52,766 bases of DNA from assembly GCA_015068225.1 (NCBI GenBank), contig SVKX01000010.1, forward strand, positions 1-52,766, read 5' to 3'. Of the stretch, positions 23,821 to 31,868 are shown piece after piece. Position 1 is the first letter of the stretch, and every line of letters starts with the position of its first letter. Below the pieces are notes generated by a model. It searched no databases. It had not been told where the DNA came from and saw only the letters and a list, made by a program, of their open reading frames with translations. The position numbers and the translations under genes are program-made. Source of the DNA: Oscillospiraceae bacterium. Its GTDB lineage: Bacteria > Bacillota > Clostridia > Oscillospirales > Oscillospiraceae.

Positions 23821-23850
23821 ATTGTACCACCAATCCGGGAAAAAGTAAAC
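23821..23850 (-). promoter_or_regulatory. Promoter of the rodA-type gene
   Basis: On the minus strand TGG-TACAAT (23826-23821) forms an extended -10, and TTTACT (23850-23845) lies 18 bp before it. Confidence 0.5.
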
Positions 23851-23870
23851 CTATTTTACGCAAACAAAAA

Positions 23871-23897
23871 GTGCCATCCGGGATTCCCGGATGGCAC
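23871..23897 (-). terminator. Terminator of the M18 aminopeptidase gene
   Basis: GTGCCATCCGGG and its complement enclose a three-base loop and run into CTTTTTGTTTG on the minus strand. Confidence 0.88.
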
Positions 23898-23901
23898 AAA
23901 A

Positions 23902-25287
23902 TCATGCAAGATATATTGCCTTGCAGGCGAGCATGGTCTCATAGCAGTCCAGCTTGGAAACCAGCTCCATAGGAGCATGCATACACAGCACAGGAACGCC
24001 TGCGTCCACAGTGACGATGTTGCGGTTTGCCATATAAGCAGCCACAGTGCCGCCGCCGCCCTGGTCCACCTTGCCAAGTGTGGCGATCTGCCAGATCACG
24101 CCGGCATTTTCAAAGGTGGTGCGGATATGGCCCATAGCCTCTGCGGAGGCATCGGATGCGCCGCCCTTGCCCCGGGAGCCGGTATACTTGCAGATGGAAA
24201 CGCCGTAATTGAGCATGGAGTTGTTCCGGCGGTCGCAGGTCTCGGCAAAGTTGGGGTCAAATGCGTTGGAAACATCCGCAGAAAGGCAGAAGGAGTTGGC
24301 AAAGCAGTCGCAGAGCTTTACATTCTGGGCATCGCACAGATTCTGCATAAAGTGCTCAAAGGCCTGACTCTGCATACCGGAAATGCCCACGCTGCCGATC
24401 TCTTCCTTGTCCGCCAGAATGCACACAGCGGTCTTGGCAGGGTTCTCGATGGCAAACAGAGCATCCAGCTCGGCATAGGCGCAGACCCGGTCATCGTGGC
24501 CGTAGGCGCCCAGCAGGCTCCGGTCCAGACCCACTTCCCGGCACTTTCCGGCGGGGACGATGGTCAGCTCCGCAGAGAGGAAATCGGATTCGATCATGCC
24601 GTATTTTTCGTTCAGCAGCTTCATGATGTGAAGCTTTACCATATCCGCGCCCTCGCCCTCCAGAGGCTCGGTGCCCAGGATCACATTCAGCTGTTCGCCT
24701 ACGATGCCCTCTGCCAGAGGCTTTTTCATCTGGTCGGCGGACAGGTGGATCAGCAGATCAGAAACCACCAGAATGGGATCAGACTCGTCCTCACCAATGG
24801 TAACGGTGACCACAGTCCCGTCCTTGCGGTAGACCACGCCATGGAGCGCCAGCGCCACGGTGGGCCACTGATACTTTTTGATGCCGCCGTAGTAATGGGT
24901 CTTGAAATAGGCGATCTCAGAATCCTCGTACAGGGGATTGGGCTTCAGATCCATTCTGGGGGAATCCACATGGGCGGCACAGATGTTGACACCCTTGCCA
25001 AGAGATTCCTGACCGATGACAGCCAGGATAATGGCCTTACCCCGGTTGTTGTAATAGATCTTGTCGCCGGGCTTTGCATCCATACCGGGGACAAAGGGCT
25101 GGAAGCCTCTCTTTTCTGCTTCAGCAACCGCCCATGCGGTGGCTTCCCGCTCGGTCTTGCAGGCGTCAATAAAGGCCATGTAGCCCTTGCAGTAGGTTTC
25201 CATTTCTGCGCGCTGGGCGGGAGTAATACGGGCATAGCCGTTCTTTCTGTCAAACAGCAGAGCCTCGCGGAGTTCATCAGTAGTCAT
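23902..25287 (-). CDS. M18-family aminopeptidase
   Basis: A 461-residue cytoplasmic zinc aminopeptidase of the aspartyl aminopeptidase/Ape1 family, which releases N-terminal (often acidic) residues during peptide turnover. The metal site motifs AAHVDSPRMDLKP, DKEEIGSVG and DAGVPVLCMHAPMEL are present, together with DDRVCAYAELDALF of the family core. The length is normal. AAAGGAG precedes the ATG by seven bases. It is 12 bp downstream of coaE in the tsaC-coaE-M18 gene string, and a terminator follows. Confidence 0.92.
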   Translation of the reverse strand: MTTDELREALLFDRKNGYARITPAQRAEMETYCKGYMAFIDACKTEREATAWAVAEAEKRGFQPFVPGMDAKPGDKIYYNNRGKAIILAVIGQESLGKGVNICAAHVDSPRMDLKPNPLYEDSEIAYFKTHYYGGIKKYQWPTVALALHGVVYRKDGTVVTVTIGEDESDPILVVSDLLIHLSADQMKKPLAEGIVGEQLNVILGTEPLEGEGADMVKLHIMKLLNEKYGMIESDFLSAELTIVPAGKCREVGLDRSLLGAYGHDDRVCAYAELDALFAIENPAKTAVCILADKEEIGSVGISGMQSQAFEHFMQNLCDAQNVKLCDCFANSFCLSADVSNAFDPNFAETCDRRNNSMLNYGVSICKYTGSRGKGGASDASAEAMGHIRTTFENAGVIWQIATLGKVDQGGGGTVAAYMANRNIVTVDAGVPVLCMHAPMELVSKLDCYETMLACKAIYLA

Positions 25288-25299
25288 AGAAATTCTCCT

Positions 25300-25887
25300 T
25301 TACGGTTTTTCTTTCATTATACCCAAGCTGGTTAAAAAAGCAATACATTTTGCCCGAAAGGCAACGAAATCCCCGTTATTATAAAGGGTATGGTGGCATT
25401 TTTCCTGAAACCACCGGTCACTGTGCTGGGCGGCGATCCGGGCTGCGGCATATTCTTTCGAAATGCCGTCTCGCTGCATAAGCCTCAAAACCCGATCCTC
25501 CAAAGGCGCAGAAACGAAAACCGTCACATCGCAAAGAGGGGCAAGCTCCCCTTCAAACAAACCGATGGCGTCGATGGCGGCCAGCGCAGGGGTATTTTCA
25601 AGGCGGTGCAGGACTTCTTTTTTTACGGCATGGTGGGTAATGCGGTTCAGATCCTTCAGGGCGTTTTCATCAGAAAAAACAATGCTGCCCAGTTTTTTGC
25701 GGTTCAAAACGCCTTCTTCCACAGTGCCGGGAAAGCGGGCATCAATGGCCTGCGTTAAAGAGGAATCGGTCTGCAAAAGCTGGTGATAGATCCGGTCGCA
25801 GTCCAGAGCAGTGCCACCCATCTCTTCGATTAGATTCAGAAGCGTGGTCTTTCCACAGCCGGTGCCGCCGGTGATACCGATGATCAT
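25300..25887 (-). CDS. coaE: Dephospho-CoA kinase
   Basis: A 195-residue P-loop kinase catalysing the last step of coenzyme A synthesis. The Walker A motif GITGGTGCGKTT starts at residue 4, and LDCDRIYHQLL is the typical substrate-binding segment (usually D-A-D). The frame extends upstream for 30 codons inside tsaC, but ATG 25887 fits the family and overlaps the tsaC stop as ATGA, so translation is coupled. The N-terminal glycine pattern GGTGCGKT differs from the common GGIGSGKS. Later LFEG matches the family motif after the lid region. Confidence 0.92.
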   Translation of the reverse strand: MIIGITGGTGCGKTTLLNLIEEMGGTALDCDRIYHQLLQTDSSLTQAIDARFPGTVEEGVLNRKKLGSIVFSDENALKDLNRITHHAVKKEVLHRLENTPALAAIDAIGLFEGELAPLCDVTVFVSAPLEDRVLRLMQRDGISKEYAAARIAAQHSDRWFQEKCHHTLYNNGDFVAFRAKCIAFLTSLGIMKEKP

Positions 25888-26918
25888 TCTTCCACCTCCG
25901 CATCCACAATGTGGAACGCTGCGGCTTTCTTCAGCCGGTTTTGCACTGCGTAGGCCACACCGCCGCCCACAGGGCATCGGGCATAGACCTGATGGACAGA
26001 CGGATCATCCAGCTCCCGCAGGGCGGCAAAGAGTCCTGCGGACAAGGTGTCCACATTGGCTTCCTGCCCGTAGGACAGGGGATCACAGCCGGCATACAGC
26101 GGCAGCTCCTCCTCAAAGCACAGCACCCGGTCACCGGGTACATAGTGCCGGTGGATATATGCCGCTGCCTTTTCCCTGGAGCCGGAAACGATGACCACCG
26201 GCTCAGCAGGGGCATAATGCCGGTATTTCATTCCCGGCGCTTTTACCACCGCATCCTTATCGATCTGGGCGGTGACCGCCTTATCTACTACCAGATCCCC
26301 AAGCACTTCCATAAGCGCCTCAGGAGAAATTCCGCCGGGGCGGAGCAGGCGGGGGCGTTCTTCTGTCAGATCCACAATCGTAGATTCCACACCTACCCGG
26401 CAGTTGCCCCCATCTACAATGAGGGGGATCTTTCCATCATGGTCATCCAGAACATGCTGGGCGGTGGTGGTAGAGGGCTTGCCGGAAAGATTGGCAGAGG
26501 GTGCTGCCAACGGGACACCGGCAAGGCGGATGATTTCCCGGGTCAGAGCATGATCGGGGCAGCGAACTGCGACGGTGGAGAGCCCTCCGGTGGTGCGCTT
26601 GGGCACGCAGTCCTTGGCAGGCAGTACCATAGTCAGGGGGCCGGGCCAGAATCGGGCTGCCAGATCGTAGGCGGTCTGGGGAATGTGGTGGCAAAACTGG
26701 TCTATCTGCTCCGCGCCCCACAGGTGCAGGATCAGGGGATTGTCCTGAGGACGGCCCTTGACCGCAAAGATCTCCGCCACTGCCATTTCGTCCAGTCCGT
26801 TAGCGGCAAGGCCGTAGACCGTCTCTGTGGGGATGGCAACAAGACCGCCGTTTTTCAGGATATCAGAGGCGATCTGTGCAGTATTTGGTTCATTTGCGGA
26901 TAAAACAAGGGTTTTCAT
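25884..26918 (-). CDS. tsaC: L-threonylcarbamoyladenylate synthase, Sua5 type
   Basis: A 344-residue Sua5/YwlC-type enzyme that makes threonylcarbamoyl-AMP from Thr, bicarbonate and ATP for the t6A37 modification of ANN-reading tRNAs. The YrdC domain (1-205) has IPTETVYGLAANG, KGRPQDNPL and SANLSGKPSTT; the extra C-terminal Sua5 domain (about 215-344) explains the length compared with short TsaC. AGGAGG lies seven bases before the ATG. It is followed by coaE with a 4-bp overlap and preceded by the lipase gene at 18 bp. tcdA, a later t6A-pathway gene, is at 44.6 kb. Confidence 0.95.
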   Translation of the reverse strand: MKTLVLSANEPNTAQIASDILKNGGLVAIPTETVYGLAANGLDEMAVAEIFAVKGRPQDNPLILHLWGAEQIDQFCHHIPQTAYDLAARFWPGPLTMVLPAKDCVPKRTTGGLSTVAVRCPDHALTREIIRLAGVPLAAPSANLSGKPSTTTAQHVLDDHDGKIPLIVDGGNCRVGVESTIVDLTEERPRLLRPGGISPEALMEVLGDLVVDKAVTAQIDKDAVVKAPGMKYRHYAPAEPVVIVSGSREKAAAYIHRHYVPGDRVLCFEEELPLYAGCDPLSYGQEANVDTLSAGLFAALRELDDPSVHQVYARCPVGGGVAYAVQNRLKKAAAFHIVDAEVEE

Positions 26919-26936
26919 GAAAACGCCTCCTGCGTA

Positions 26937-27713
26937 TTAAAATCCCATGGCCTGCAATTCCTCGATGATATGCAGATAAAAGCGGCCTACATCGGCAAGC
27001 TGCTTTTTGGTGCCGTAGTTGCCTGCCAGTTTAAAATGGTCCACATCGTCGCCGATGTCTCCCCGGTAATTTCCCCATTGGCTGGAGGAGACGGAAACCA
27101 TACCGTCCGTAGCATCCTGCTCGCAGAAACGGGAAACCTTATAGGGGATAAAAACAATTGCTCTTTTGCCGGTGATGGAAGAGGAGTAGCTTTGATAGTA
27201 AACGGAAGGGATATTGGGGGTGTCCCGGTTGAACTGTTCCATTGCTTCCTGCGTCAGCTCATGTCCCAGCTGCAAGATGTCGGGTTTGCGATCCCCCAAA
27301 AGCCGGAAGAAGGTATCGGTGCAAAACGCGATGGTTTTTGCCAGAAAACGGGGCATTTTCAAAAGACGTCCGCTGAGTCCGGAGCCGTGGTGGGGCGTGG
27401 ACAGGGTGGTAAGGGATGCCACATGCTCAGCCATATCCAGATGGGAGATCATGTACCGGGAATCCACACCGCCTTTGGAATGGGCAATGAGGTTGACCTT
27501 TTGACAGTTCTCTTTCTTCAGAATGTCCAGAATCTCCTCTTTCAGCTGTTCAGCGTTGGTGGCGACAGCCCCCACCCCGTCCTGATTGGTCACATATACG
27601 GTAACGCCCTGTTCCTTTAAAAAGCCTGCGATGCCGCGAAAAGCGCGCCAAAAGCGGAAATTCTTTGCCATCATGCCGTGAACAAGGACGACAGGGTATT
27701 TGGTTGTTTCCAT
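26937..27713 (-). CDS. Alpha/beta-hydrolase, triacylglycerol lipase/esterase type
   Basis: A 258-residue hydrolase without signal peptide. VVLVHGMM near the N terminus provides the oxyanion strand, AHSKGGVDSRY carries the nucleophile Ser in a G/A-H-S-x-G elbow, STPHHGS follows as in class 2 lipases, and a late Asp (DGMVSV) and His (DVDHFKLAG) complete a plausible triad. I start at METTKYP because GAGGTG lies five bases before ATG 27713. The substrate is not known; the family includes lipases and phospholipid or polyester hydrolases. It lies between tpiA and tsaC. Confidence 0.82.
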   Translation of the reverse strand: METTKYPVVLVHGMMAKNFRFWRAFRGIAGFLKEQGVTVYVTNQDGVGAVATNAEQLKEEILDILKKENCQKVNLIAHSKGGVDSRYMISHLDMAEHVASLTTLSTPHHGSGLSGRLLKMPRFLAKTIAFCTDTFFRLLGDRKPDILQLGHELTQEAMEQFNRDTPNIPSVYYQSYSSSITGKRAIVFIPYKVSRFCEQDATDGMVSVSSSQWGNYRGDIGDDVDHFKLAGNYGTKKQLADVGRFYLHIIEELQAMGF

Positions 27714-27750
27714 GCAGACACCTCGATTTGGCATATTTGGAAAGGGGAAA

Positions 27751-27774
27751 GGGCAGCTGCATATGCAGCTGCCC
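27751..27774. terminator. 24-bp perfect palindrome between tpiA and the lipase gene
   Basis: GGGCAGCTGCAT and its complement form a long stem with almost no loop 15 bp after tpiA. The T tract is weak, so it is a partial terminator at best. Confidence 0.5.
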
Positions 27775-27789
27775 CATCAGATTTTGAAA

Positions 27790-28569
27790 TTACACGGTGG
27801 GCTGGTTGGCAGCTTCGATGATCTTGACGAACTTCTCGGGAACCAGAGATGCGCCACCGATGAGACCGCCGTCGATGTCCGGCTGAGCCAGCAGCTCGTA
27901 GGCGTTTTTCTCGTTCATGGAACCGCCGTACTGAATGGTGATGGCACGGGCAATCTTGGAGGAGTACAGCTTGCGGACAACGCTGCGGATCATTTCGCAG
28001 ACTTCCTGTGCCTGCTCGGGGGTGGCGGTCAGACCGGTGCCGATGGCCCAGATGGGCTCATAGGCGATGATGATCTTGCGGACCTTATCTTCGGGAACAT
28101 TCTGCAGACCCAGCTTGATCTGCATGGTGATGTGCTCGGCAGTGATGCCGGCCTTGCGCTGCTCCAGAGTCTCGCCGCAGCACATAATGGGGGTCAGGCC
28201 GGCTTCCAGAGCGGCCAGAACCTTGGCGTTGACGTCGGCATCGGTCTCGCCGAACATCTCGCGGCGCTCGGAGTGGCCGATGATCACATACTTACAGCCG
28301 GCATCCACCAGCATATTGGTAGCCAGCTCGCCGGTATAGGCGCCGGAAGCATTGGCGTTGCAGTTTTCAGCACCGATGCCCACCCGGGTCTCACGCATGG
28401 CGCGGACAGCAGCGGGGATACATACGGCGGGAACGCACAGGGCCACATCGCACCAGCGGCCCTTGGGCATAATGGCCTTGAACTGATTCATAAACTCCTT
28501 GGTCTCGGAGGGGGTCTTGTTCATTTTCCAGTTACCGGCAATAACGGTCTTGCGATACTTTCTGTTCAT
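27790..28569 (-). CDS. tpiA: Triosephosphate isomerase
   Basis: A 259-residue TIM barrel interconverting dihydroxyacetone phosphate and glyceraldehyde 3-phosphate in glycolysis. N13-W-K15-M-N17 holds the catalytic Lys, IIGHSERR the catalytic His, and YEPIWAIGTG the catalytic Glu and the flexible loop. AAAGGAG precedes the ATG. It lies downstream of pgk, the frequent glycolytic neighbour order, although a terminator-like hairpin separates the two. A gap gene is not in the window. Confidence 0.97.
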   Translation of the reverse strand: MNRKYRKTVIAGNWKMNKTPSETKEFMNQFKAIMPKGRWCDVALCVPAVCIPAAVRAMRETRVGIGAENCNANASGAYTGELATNMLVDAGCKYVIIGHSERREMFGETDADVNAKVLAALEAGLTPIMCCGETLEQRKAGITAEHITMQIKLGLQNVPEDKVRKIIIAYEPIWAIGTGLTATPEQAQEVCEMIRSVVRKLYSSKIARAITIQYGGSMNEKNAYELLAQPDIDGGLIGGASLVPEKFVKIIEAANQPTV

Positions 28570-28635
28570 AATTATTCTCCTTTATATGTACGCATCGGCA
28601 GAGCGATGTGGTTTTACAGATTTATGTGCAGAGGA

Positions 28636-28660
28636 AAACGGGGGCGGATTTACCGCCCCC
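28636..28660 (-). terminator. Terminator between pgk and tpiA
   Basis: CCGCCCCC/GGGGGCGG with a five-base loop is followed by CGTTTTCC on the minus strand. It may lower tpiA read-through from pgk. Confidence 0.72.
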
Positions 28661-28676
28661 GGTAACAGCAGGGGGA

Positions 28677-29876
28677 TTACTTGTCTTCCAGACAGGCAAT
28701 ACCGGGCAGTTCCAGACCCTCGAGGAACTCGAGAGAGGCGCCGCCGCCGGTGGAGATATGGGTGATGTGGGAAGCAAAGCCCAGCTGCTCGCAAGCGGCT
28801 GCGGAGTCACCGCCACCAACGATGGTCACGGCGTCAGAATCAGCCAGAGCCTGAGCAACGGCAATGGTGCCCTTTGCCAGAGTGGGGTTCTCAAACACGC
28901 CCATGGGGCCGTTCCAGACCACGGTCTTGGCAGCCTTGGCAGCAGCGGCGAAAGCTTCGCAGGCCTTGGGGCCGATGTCCAGACCCATCTGATCTGCGGG
29001 GATGGCGCTGCAGTCCACATAGTCTACGGGGATTTCAGCGTCAATGGGGGAGGGGAAGGAAGCGGCGATGGCGGTATCCACAGGCAGCAGCAGGTTGACA
29101 CCCTTGGCCTGTGCCTTTGCCATCATTTCCTTGCAGTAGTCCAGCTTCTCGTTGTCCACCAGAGACTTGCCCACATTGTAGCCCTGGGCAGCCAGGAAGG
29201 TATAAGCCATGCCACCGCCGATGATCAGGGTGTCCACCTTCTCCAGCAGGTTATTGATAACGTTCAGCTTGTCGGAAACCTTGGCGCCGCCCAGAATGGC
29301 AACGAAGGGACGCTCGGGATTAGCCAGAGCCTTGCCCATGATGGAAACTTCCTTCTGGACCAGGTAGCCGGAAACAGCGGGCAGGTAGTCAGCCACACCG
29401 GCGGTGGAGGAATGGGCGCGGTGAGCAGTGCCGAAAGCATCGTTGACAAAGATGTCGGCCAGTTCAGCCAGAGCCTTGGAGAGCTCAGGATCGTTCTTGG
29501 TCTCGCCCTTGATGTAACGGGTGTTCTCCAGCAGCATCACATCGCCATTGTTCAGAGCAGCGGCCTTGGCCTTGGAGTCCTCACCGGCAACATCGGAAGC
29601 CATGATAACCTCCTTGCCCAGCAGCTCGCTGAGGCGGTCGGCAACGATCTTCAGGCTCAGCTCGGGCTTCCACTCGCCCTTGGGCTTGCCCATGTGAGAG
29701 CACAGGATGACCTTGGCGCCCTTGTCAACCAGATACTGAATGGTGGGCAGAGCAGCAACGATCCGCTTGTCAGAAGTGATCTTACCGTCTTTGGTGGGGA
29801 CATTGAAATCGCAGCGGCACAGAACGCGCTTGCCGGCTACTTCGATGTCTTCAATAGACTTCTTGTTGTAGTTCAT
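28677..29876 (-). CDS. pgk: Phosphoglycerate kinase
   Basis: The 399-residue length from ATG 29876 is normal; the frame extends upstream through a palindromic repeat but lacks a ribosome binding site there, while GGAGG stands before 29876. The enzyme makes ATP from 1,3-bisphosphoglycerate. [14 protein letters not shown] (substrate-binding N domain), [17 protein letters not shown] (nucleotide site), and the C-terminal [13 protein letters not shown] and [13 protein letters not shown] motifs are all present. Confidence 0.97.
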   Translation of the reverse strand: MNYNKKSIEDIEVAGKRVLCRCDFNVPTKDGKITSDKRIVAALPTIQYLVDKGAKVILCSHMGKPKGEWKPELSLKIVADRLSELLGKEVIMASDVAGEDSKAKAAALNNGDVMLLENTRYIKGETKNDPELSKALAELADIFVNDAFGTAHRAHSSTAGVADYLPAVSGYLVQKEVSIMGKALANPERPFVAILGGAKVSDKLNVINNLLEKVDTLIIGGGMAYTFLAAQGYNVGKSLVDNEKLDYCKEMMAKAQAKGVNLLLPVDTAIAASFPSPIDAEIPVDYVDCSAIPADQMGLDIGPKACEAFAAAAKAAKTVVWNGPMGVFENPTLAKGTIAVAQALADSDAVTIVGGGDSAAACEQLGFASHITHISTGGGASLEFLEGLELPGIACLEDK

Positions 29877-29902
29877 GTTAATTCCTCCATTTTTAATGTG
29901 TA

Positions 29903-29995
29903 TGTCATTCCGAGCCAGTGCGCACACTGGCGTGGGAATCCCCCATCTTAAGGGGGAGATTGCCACACCAGCCTGAGGGCCGGTTCGCAATGACA
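29903..29995. repeat. Imperfect palindromic intergenic repeat (REP/MITE-like)
   Basis: TGTCATTCCGAGCC at the left end and GGTTCGCAATGACA at the right end are imperfect inverted repeats. Inner complementary segments (GGAATCCCCC with GGGGGAGATT; CCAGTGTGCG-type hairpins) let the whole 93 bp fold into one branched structure. It lies in the 127-bp gap between trmL and pgk and has no own coding capacity. Confidence 0.7.
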
Positions 29996-30003
29996 AAAAT
30001 GTT

Positions 30004-30486
30004 TTATTTTGCCATTTTGCCAAACTCCCGCAAACCCGGAAAGTCCAGCTGACGCAGAGCCTCGAAAACGGTAACGGCTACTGCGTTGCTTAGGTTCAGG
30101 CTTCGGGCATCCGGCTGCATGGGGATCCGGATGCATGCGTCATAATGCTGTGCCAAAAAGTCCTCCGGCAGACCCTTGGTCTCTTTGCCGAAGAACAGAT
30201 AGCAATCGTCGGAAAACCGGGCTTCCGTGTAGCACCGGGGTGCTTTTGTGGAAAGGCACCACATCTGCCGGACCTGATTTTTGGCGAAAAAGTCTTCCAG
30301 ATTTTCATAATCCCGGACTTCCACCATGTTCCAGTAGTCCAAGCCTGCCCGCCGGACAGCTTTTTCTGAAATGTCAAACCCCAGAGGGCGGATCAGATGC
30401 AGCCGACAGCCTGTGGCAGCGCAGGTGCGGGCAATGTTGCCGCAGTTTTGGGGGATCTCAGGTTCTACGAGAACGATATTCAGCAT
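30004..30486 (-). CDS. trmL: tRNA (cytidine/uridine-34-2'-O)-methyltransferase
   Basis: A 160-residue SPOUT-class methyltransferase that methylates the wobble ribose of certain leucine tRNAs using AdoMet. The knotted-fold motifs are [17 protein letters not shown] (motif 1), FGKETKGLP (motif 2) and [17 protein letters not shown] (motif 3). I use ATG 30486; GAGGTGG before it is closer than ideal, but no other start fits the family length. It is preceded by its own promoter, and a palindromic repeat separates it from pgk. Confidence 0.93.
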   Translation of the reverse strand: MLNIVLVEPEIPQNCGNIARTCAATGCRLHLIRPLGFDISEKAVRRAGLDYWNMVEVRDYENLEDFFAKNQVRQMWCLSTKAPRCYTEARFSDDCYLFFGKETKGLPEDFLAQHYDACIRIPMQPDARSLNLSNAVAVTVFEALRQLDFPGLREFGKMAK

Positions 30487-30535
30487 TCCATCCACCTCAG
30501 ATCCAATTGGTTGCTTTCGATTGGCTTGCCAACTT

Positions 30536-30564
30536 ATTGTATGCCATAGTTCCGGCAAAATCAA
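30536..30564 (-). promoter_or_regulatory. Promoter of trmL
   Basis: TTGATT (30564-30559), a 17-bp spacer and TACAAT (30541-30536) on the minus strand. Confidence 0.65.
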
Positions 30565-30743
30565 TCCAAAAATGAGAAATTTTCCAACTTTTCATAACAT
30601 ATACATAAAAAATCGGCAGAGGGTCGGAAATTTGTGAAAAATGCGAATGTGTTTTTTTGGAGTCATCGGTTTTTGAAAGAAAAATACGCTAATTTGCACT
30701 GCAAATCTTAAAAAATTCTTTATTTTTATACAAAGACTTCCAT
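30565..30743. other. AT-rich non-coding stretch with a short palindrome
   Basis: This is the core of the 300-bp gap 30487-30786. I see no gene in it. The only structure noted is ATTTGCA-C-TGCAAAT (30692-30706), a possible protein site. Confidence 0.4.
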
Positions 30744-30773
30744 AAAAAGGGAGCAGACCGTCAGGCCTGCTCC
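30744..30773 (-). terminator. Terminator of the degV-family gene
   Basis: GGAGCAG pairs with CTGCTCC, and five T follow on the minus strand, about 15 bp after the stop codon. Confidence 0.75.
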
Positions 30774-30786
30774 GGATATGTTGTGC

Positions 30787-31611
30787 TTACAGGGAATCTT
30801 CAAGGCCCACAAGCAAGCCGCCCTTTTCCGCATAAAAGCTGCAAAGACCGGCGCAATGTTCGACTTTTATGTCGCAGCTGGGATACGCAGTGGTTAAAAG
30901 GCTCGACAGCTCGGCAGCGGCCTCTTCGTTGCTGCAGTGGGCGATATGCACTCGACCACCCCGGAAGCCCATTGCGGTCATTTCCCGGGCCAGAGTTTCC
31001 AGTGCTTTTTTCTGCCCGCGGCACTTGTGCATAGGCTCCAGTGTGCCCTTGTCGCTGGCTTTTCCTACAATGCGAATGCCCAGAAGCCCCGCGGCCTTGG
31101 CAACCAGAGGGGATACCCGGCCGTTACGGGCAAGATTTGTCAGATTTTCCAGACTGAACATCAGATGGGTGTGGGTCATATACTGGCGGATCTGCGCCTC
31201 GGCATCTTCAAAGCTGACACCGGCATCGGAAAGCTCCTGAAGCCTACGGATAATCAGCACCATTTCCGGACCAGTGGACAAAGAGTCCAGCACACACACC
31301 TGCTGTCCCTGTTCCTCGCAGACAGCCTTTGCCTGCATGGCAGCGTTGCAGCAGCCGGAAAGACCACTGGTGATGGTGACGATAAAGCTCCGGGGGGCGT
31401 CGCCAATGGCCTCCAGCCAGTCGTTAACATTGGGGCAGGAGGTGCCGGAACGACCCTTATAGCTTTGCAGGTAGGAGAGCATTTCGTTAAGATCCAATCC
31501 GGCATCGTCCAAAAATTCCCGCTGGTCAGTGATGATCTTCAAAGGAACAATGGCCACACCGCTGTCGGCGGGGAGGTTGGAGGAGGAGTCGGCGGCGATC
31601 AGATAGTTCAT
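30787..31611 (-). CDS. DegV-family fatty-acid-binding protein
   Basis: A 274-residue DegV/FakB-type protein. Family members bind a fatty acid in a pocket between two domains and present it to a FakA kinase. IAADSSSNLP at the start, GTSCPNVNDW (usually TSQP), ITSGLSGCCNAA (SGT/S loop contacting the carboxylate) and the later LARNGRVSP segment (NL-x-x-GGR/NGR) fit. GAGGT precedes the ATG by nine bases. The gene stands alone between trmL and the divergent aspS. I did not see fakA here, so the FakB role is inferred from the family only. Confidence 0.9.
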   Translation of the reverse strand: MNYLIAADSSSNLPADSGVAIVPLKIITDQREFLDDAGLDLNEMLSYLQSYKGRSGTSCPNVNDWLEAIGDAPRSFIVTITSGLSGCCNAAMQAKAVCEEQGQQVCVLDSLSTGPEMVLIIRRLQELSDAGVSFEDAEAQIRQYMTHTHLMFSLENLTNLARNGRVSPLVAKAAGLLGIRIVGKASDKGTLEPMHKCRGQKKALETLAREMTAMGFRGGRVHIAHCSNEEAAAELSSLLTTAYPSCDIKVEHCAGLCSFYAEKGGLLVGLEDSL

Positions 31612-31655
31612 AGGAGATGTACCTCATTCTTATACAATATTTCAAATACGGCTGG

Positions 31656-31684
31656 ATTATACCATATAATTTGCCCGAGGGCAA
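31656..31684 (-). promoter_or_regulatory. Promoter of the degV-family gene
   Basis: TTGCCC (31684-31679), a 17-bp spacer and TGG-TATAAT (31661-31656) on the minus strand. Confidence 0.65.
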
Positions 31685-31800
31685 CCTCCCCATAGTAGAA
31701 TTGGACTCTACCCCGGGGAGAGGGGGGGTAAAGAATTTTCCAAATCCACGGAAAAACAATCTTTTCTGCGGTTTGTCAGGGGTAGAAAGGCGCTGGGTGA

Positions 31801-31829
31801 TTGACATTTTTTGCGTTTTATGAAATAAT
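31801..31829 (+). promoter_or_regulatory. Promoter of aspS
   Basis: TTGACA (31801-31806), a 17-bp spacer and AATAAT (31824-31829). I looked for a T-box leader and found no room or motif for one in the short leader. Confidence 0.65.
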
Positions 31830-31868
31830 GTTAAGGTTAAATCACAGAAAATAAGAGAGGCTTTTCTT

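Noticed and set aside
31612..31868. T-box leader ahead of aspS
   Set aside because: No AGGGTGGAACCGCG-like T-box sequence and no antiterminator/terminator pair between promoter and start.
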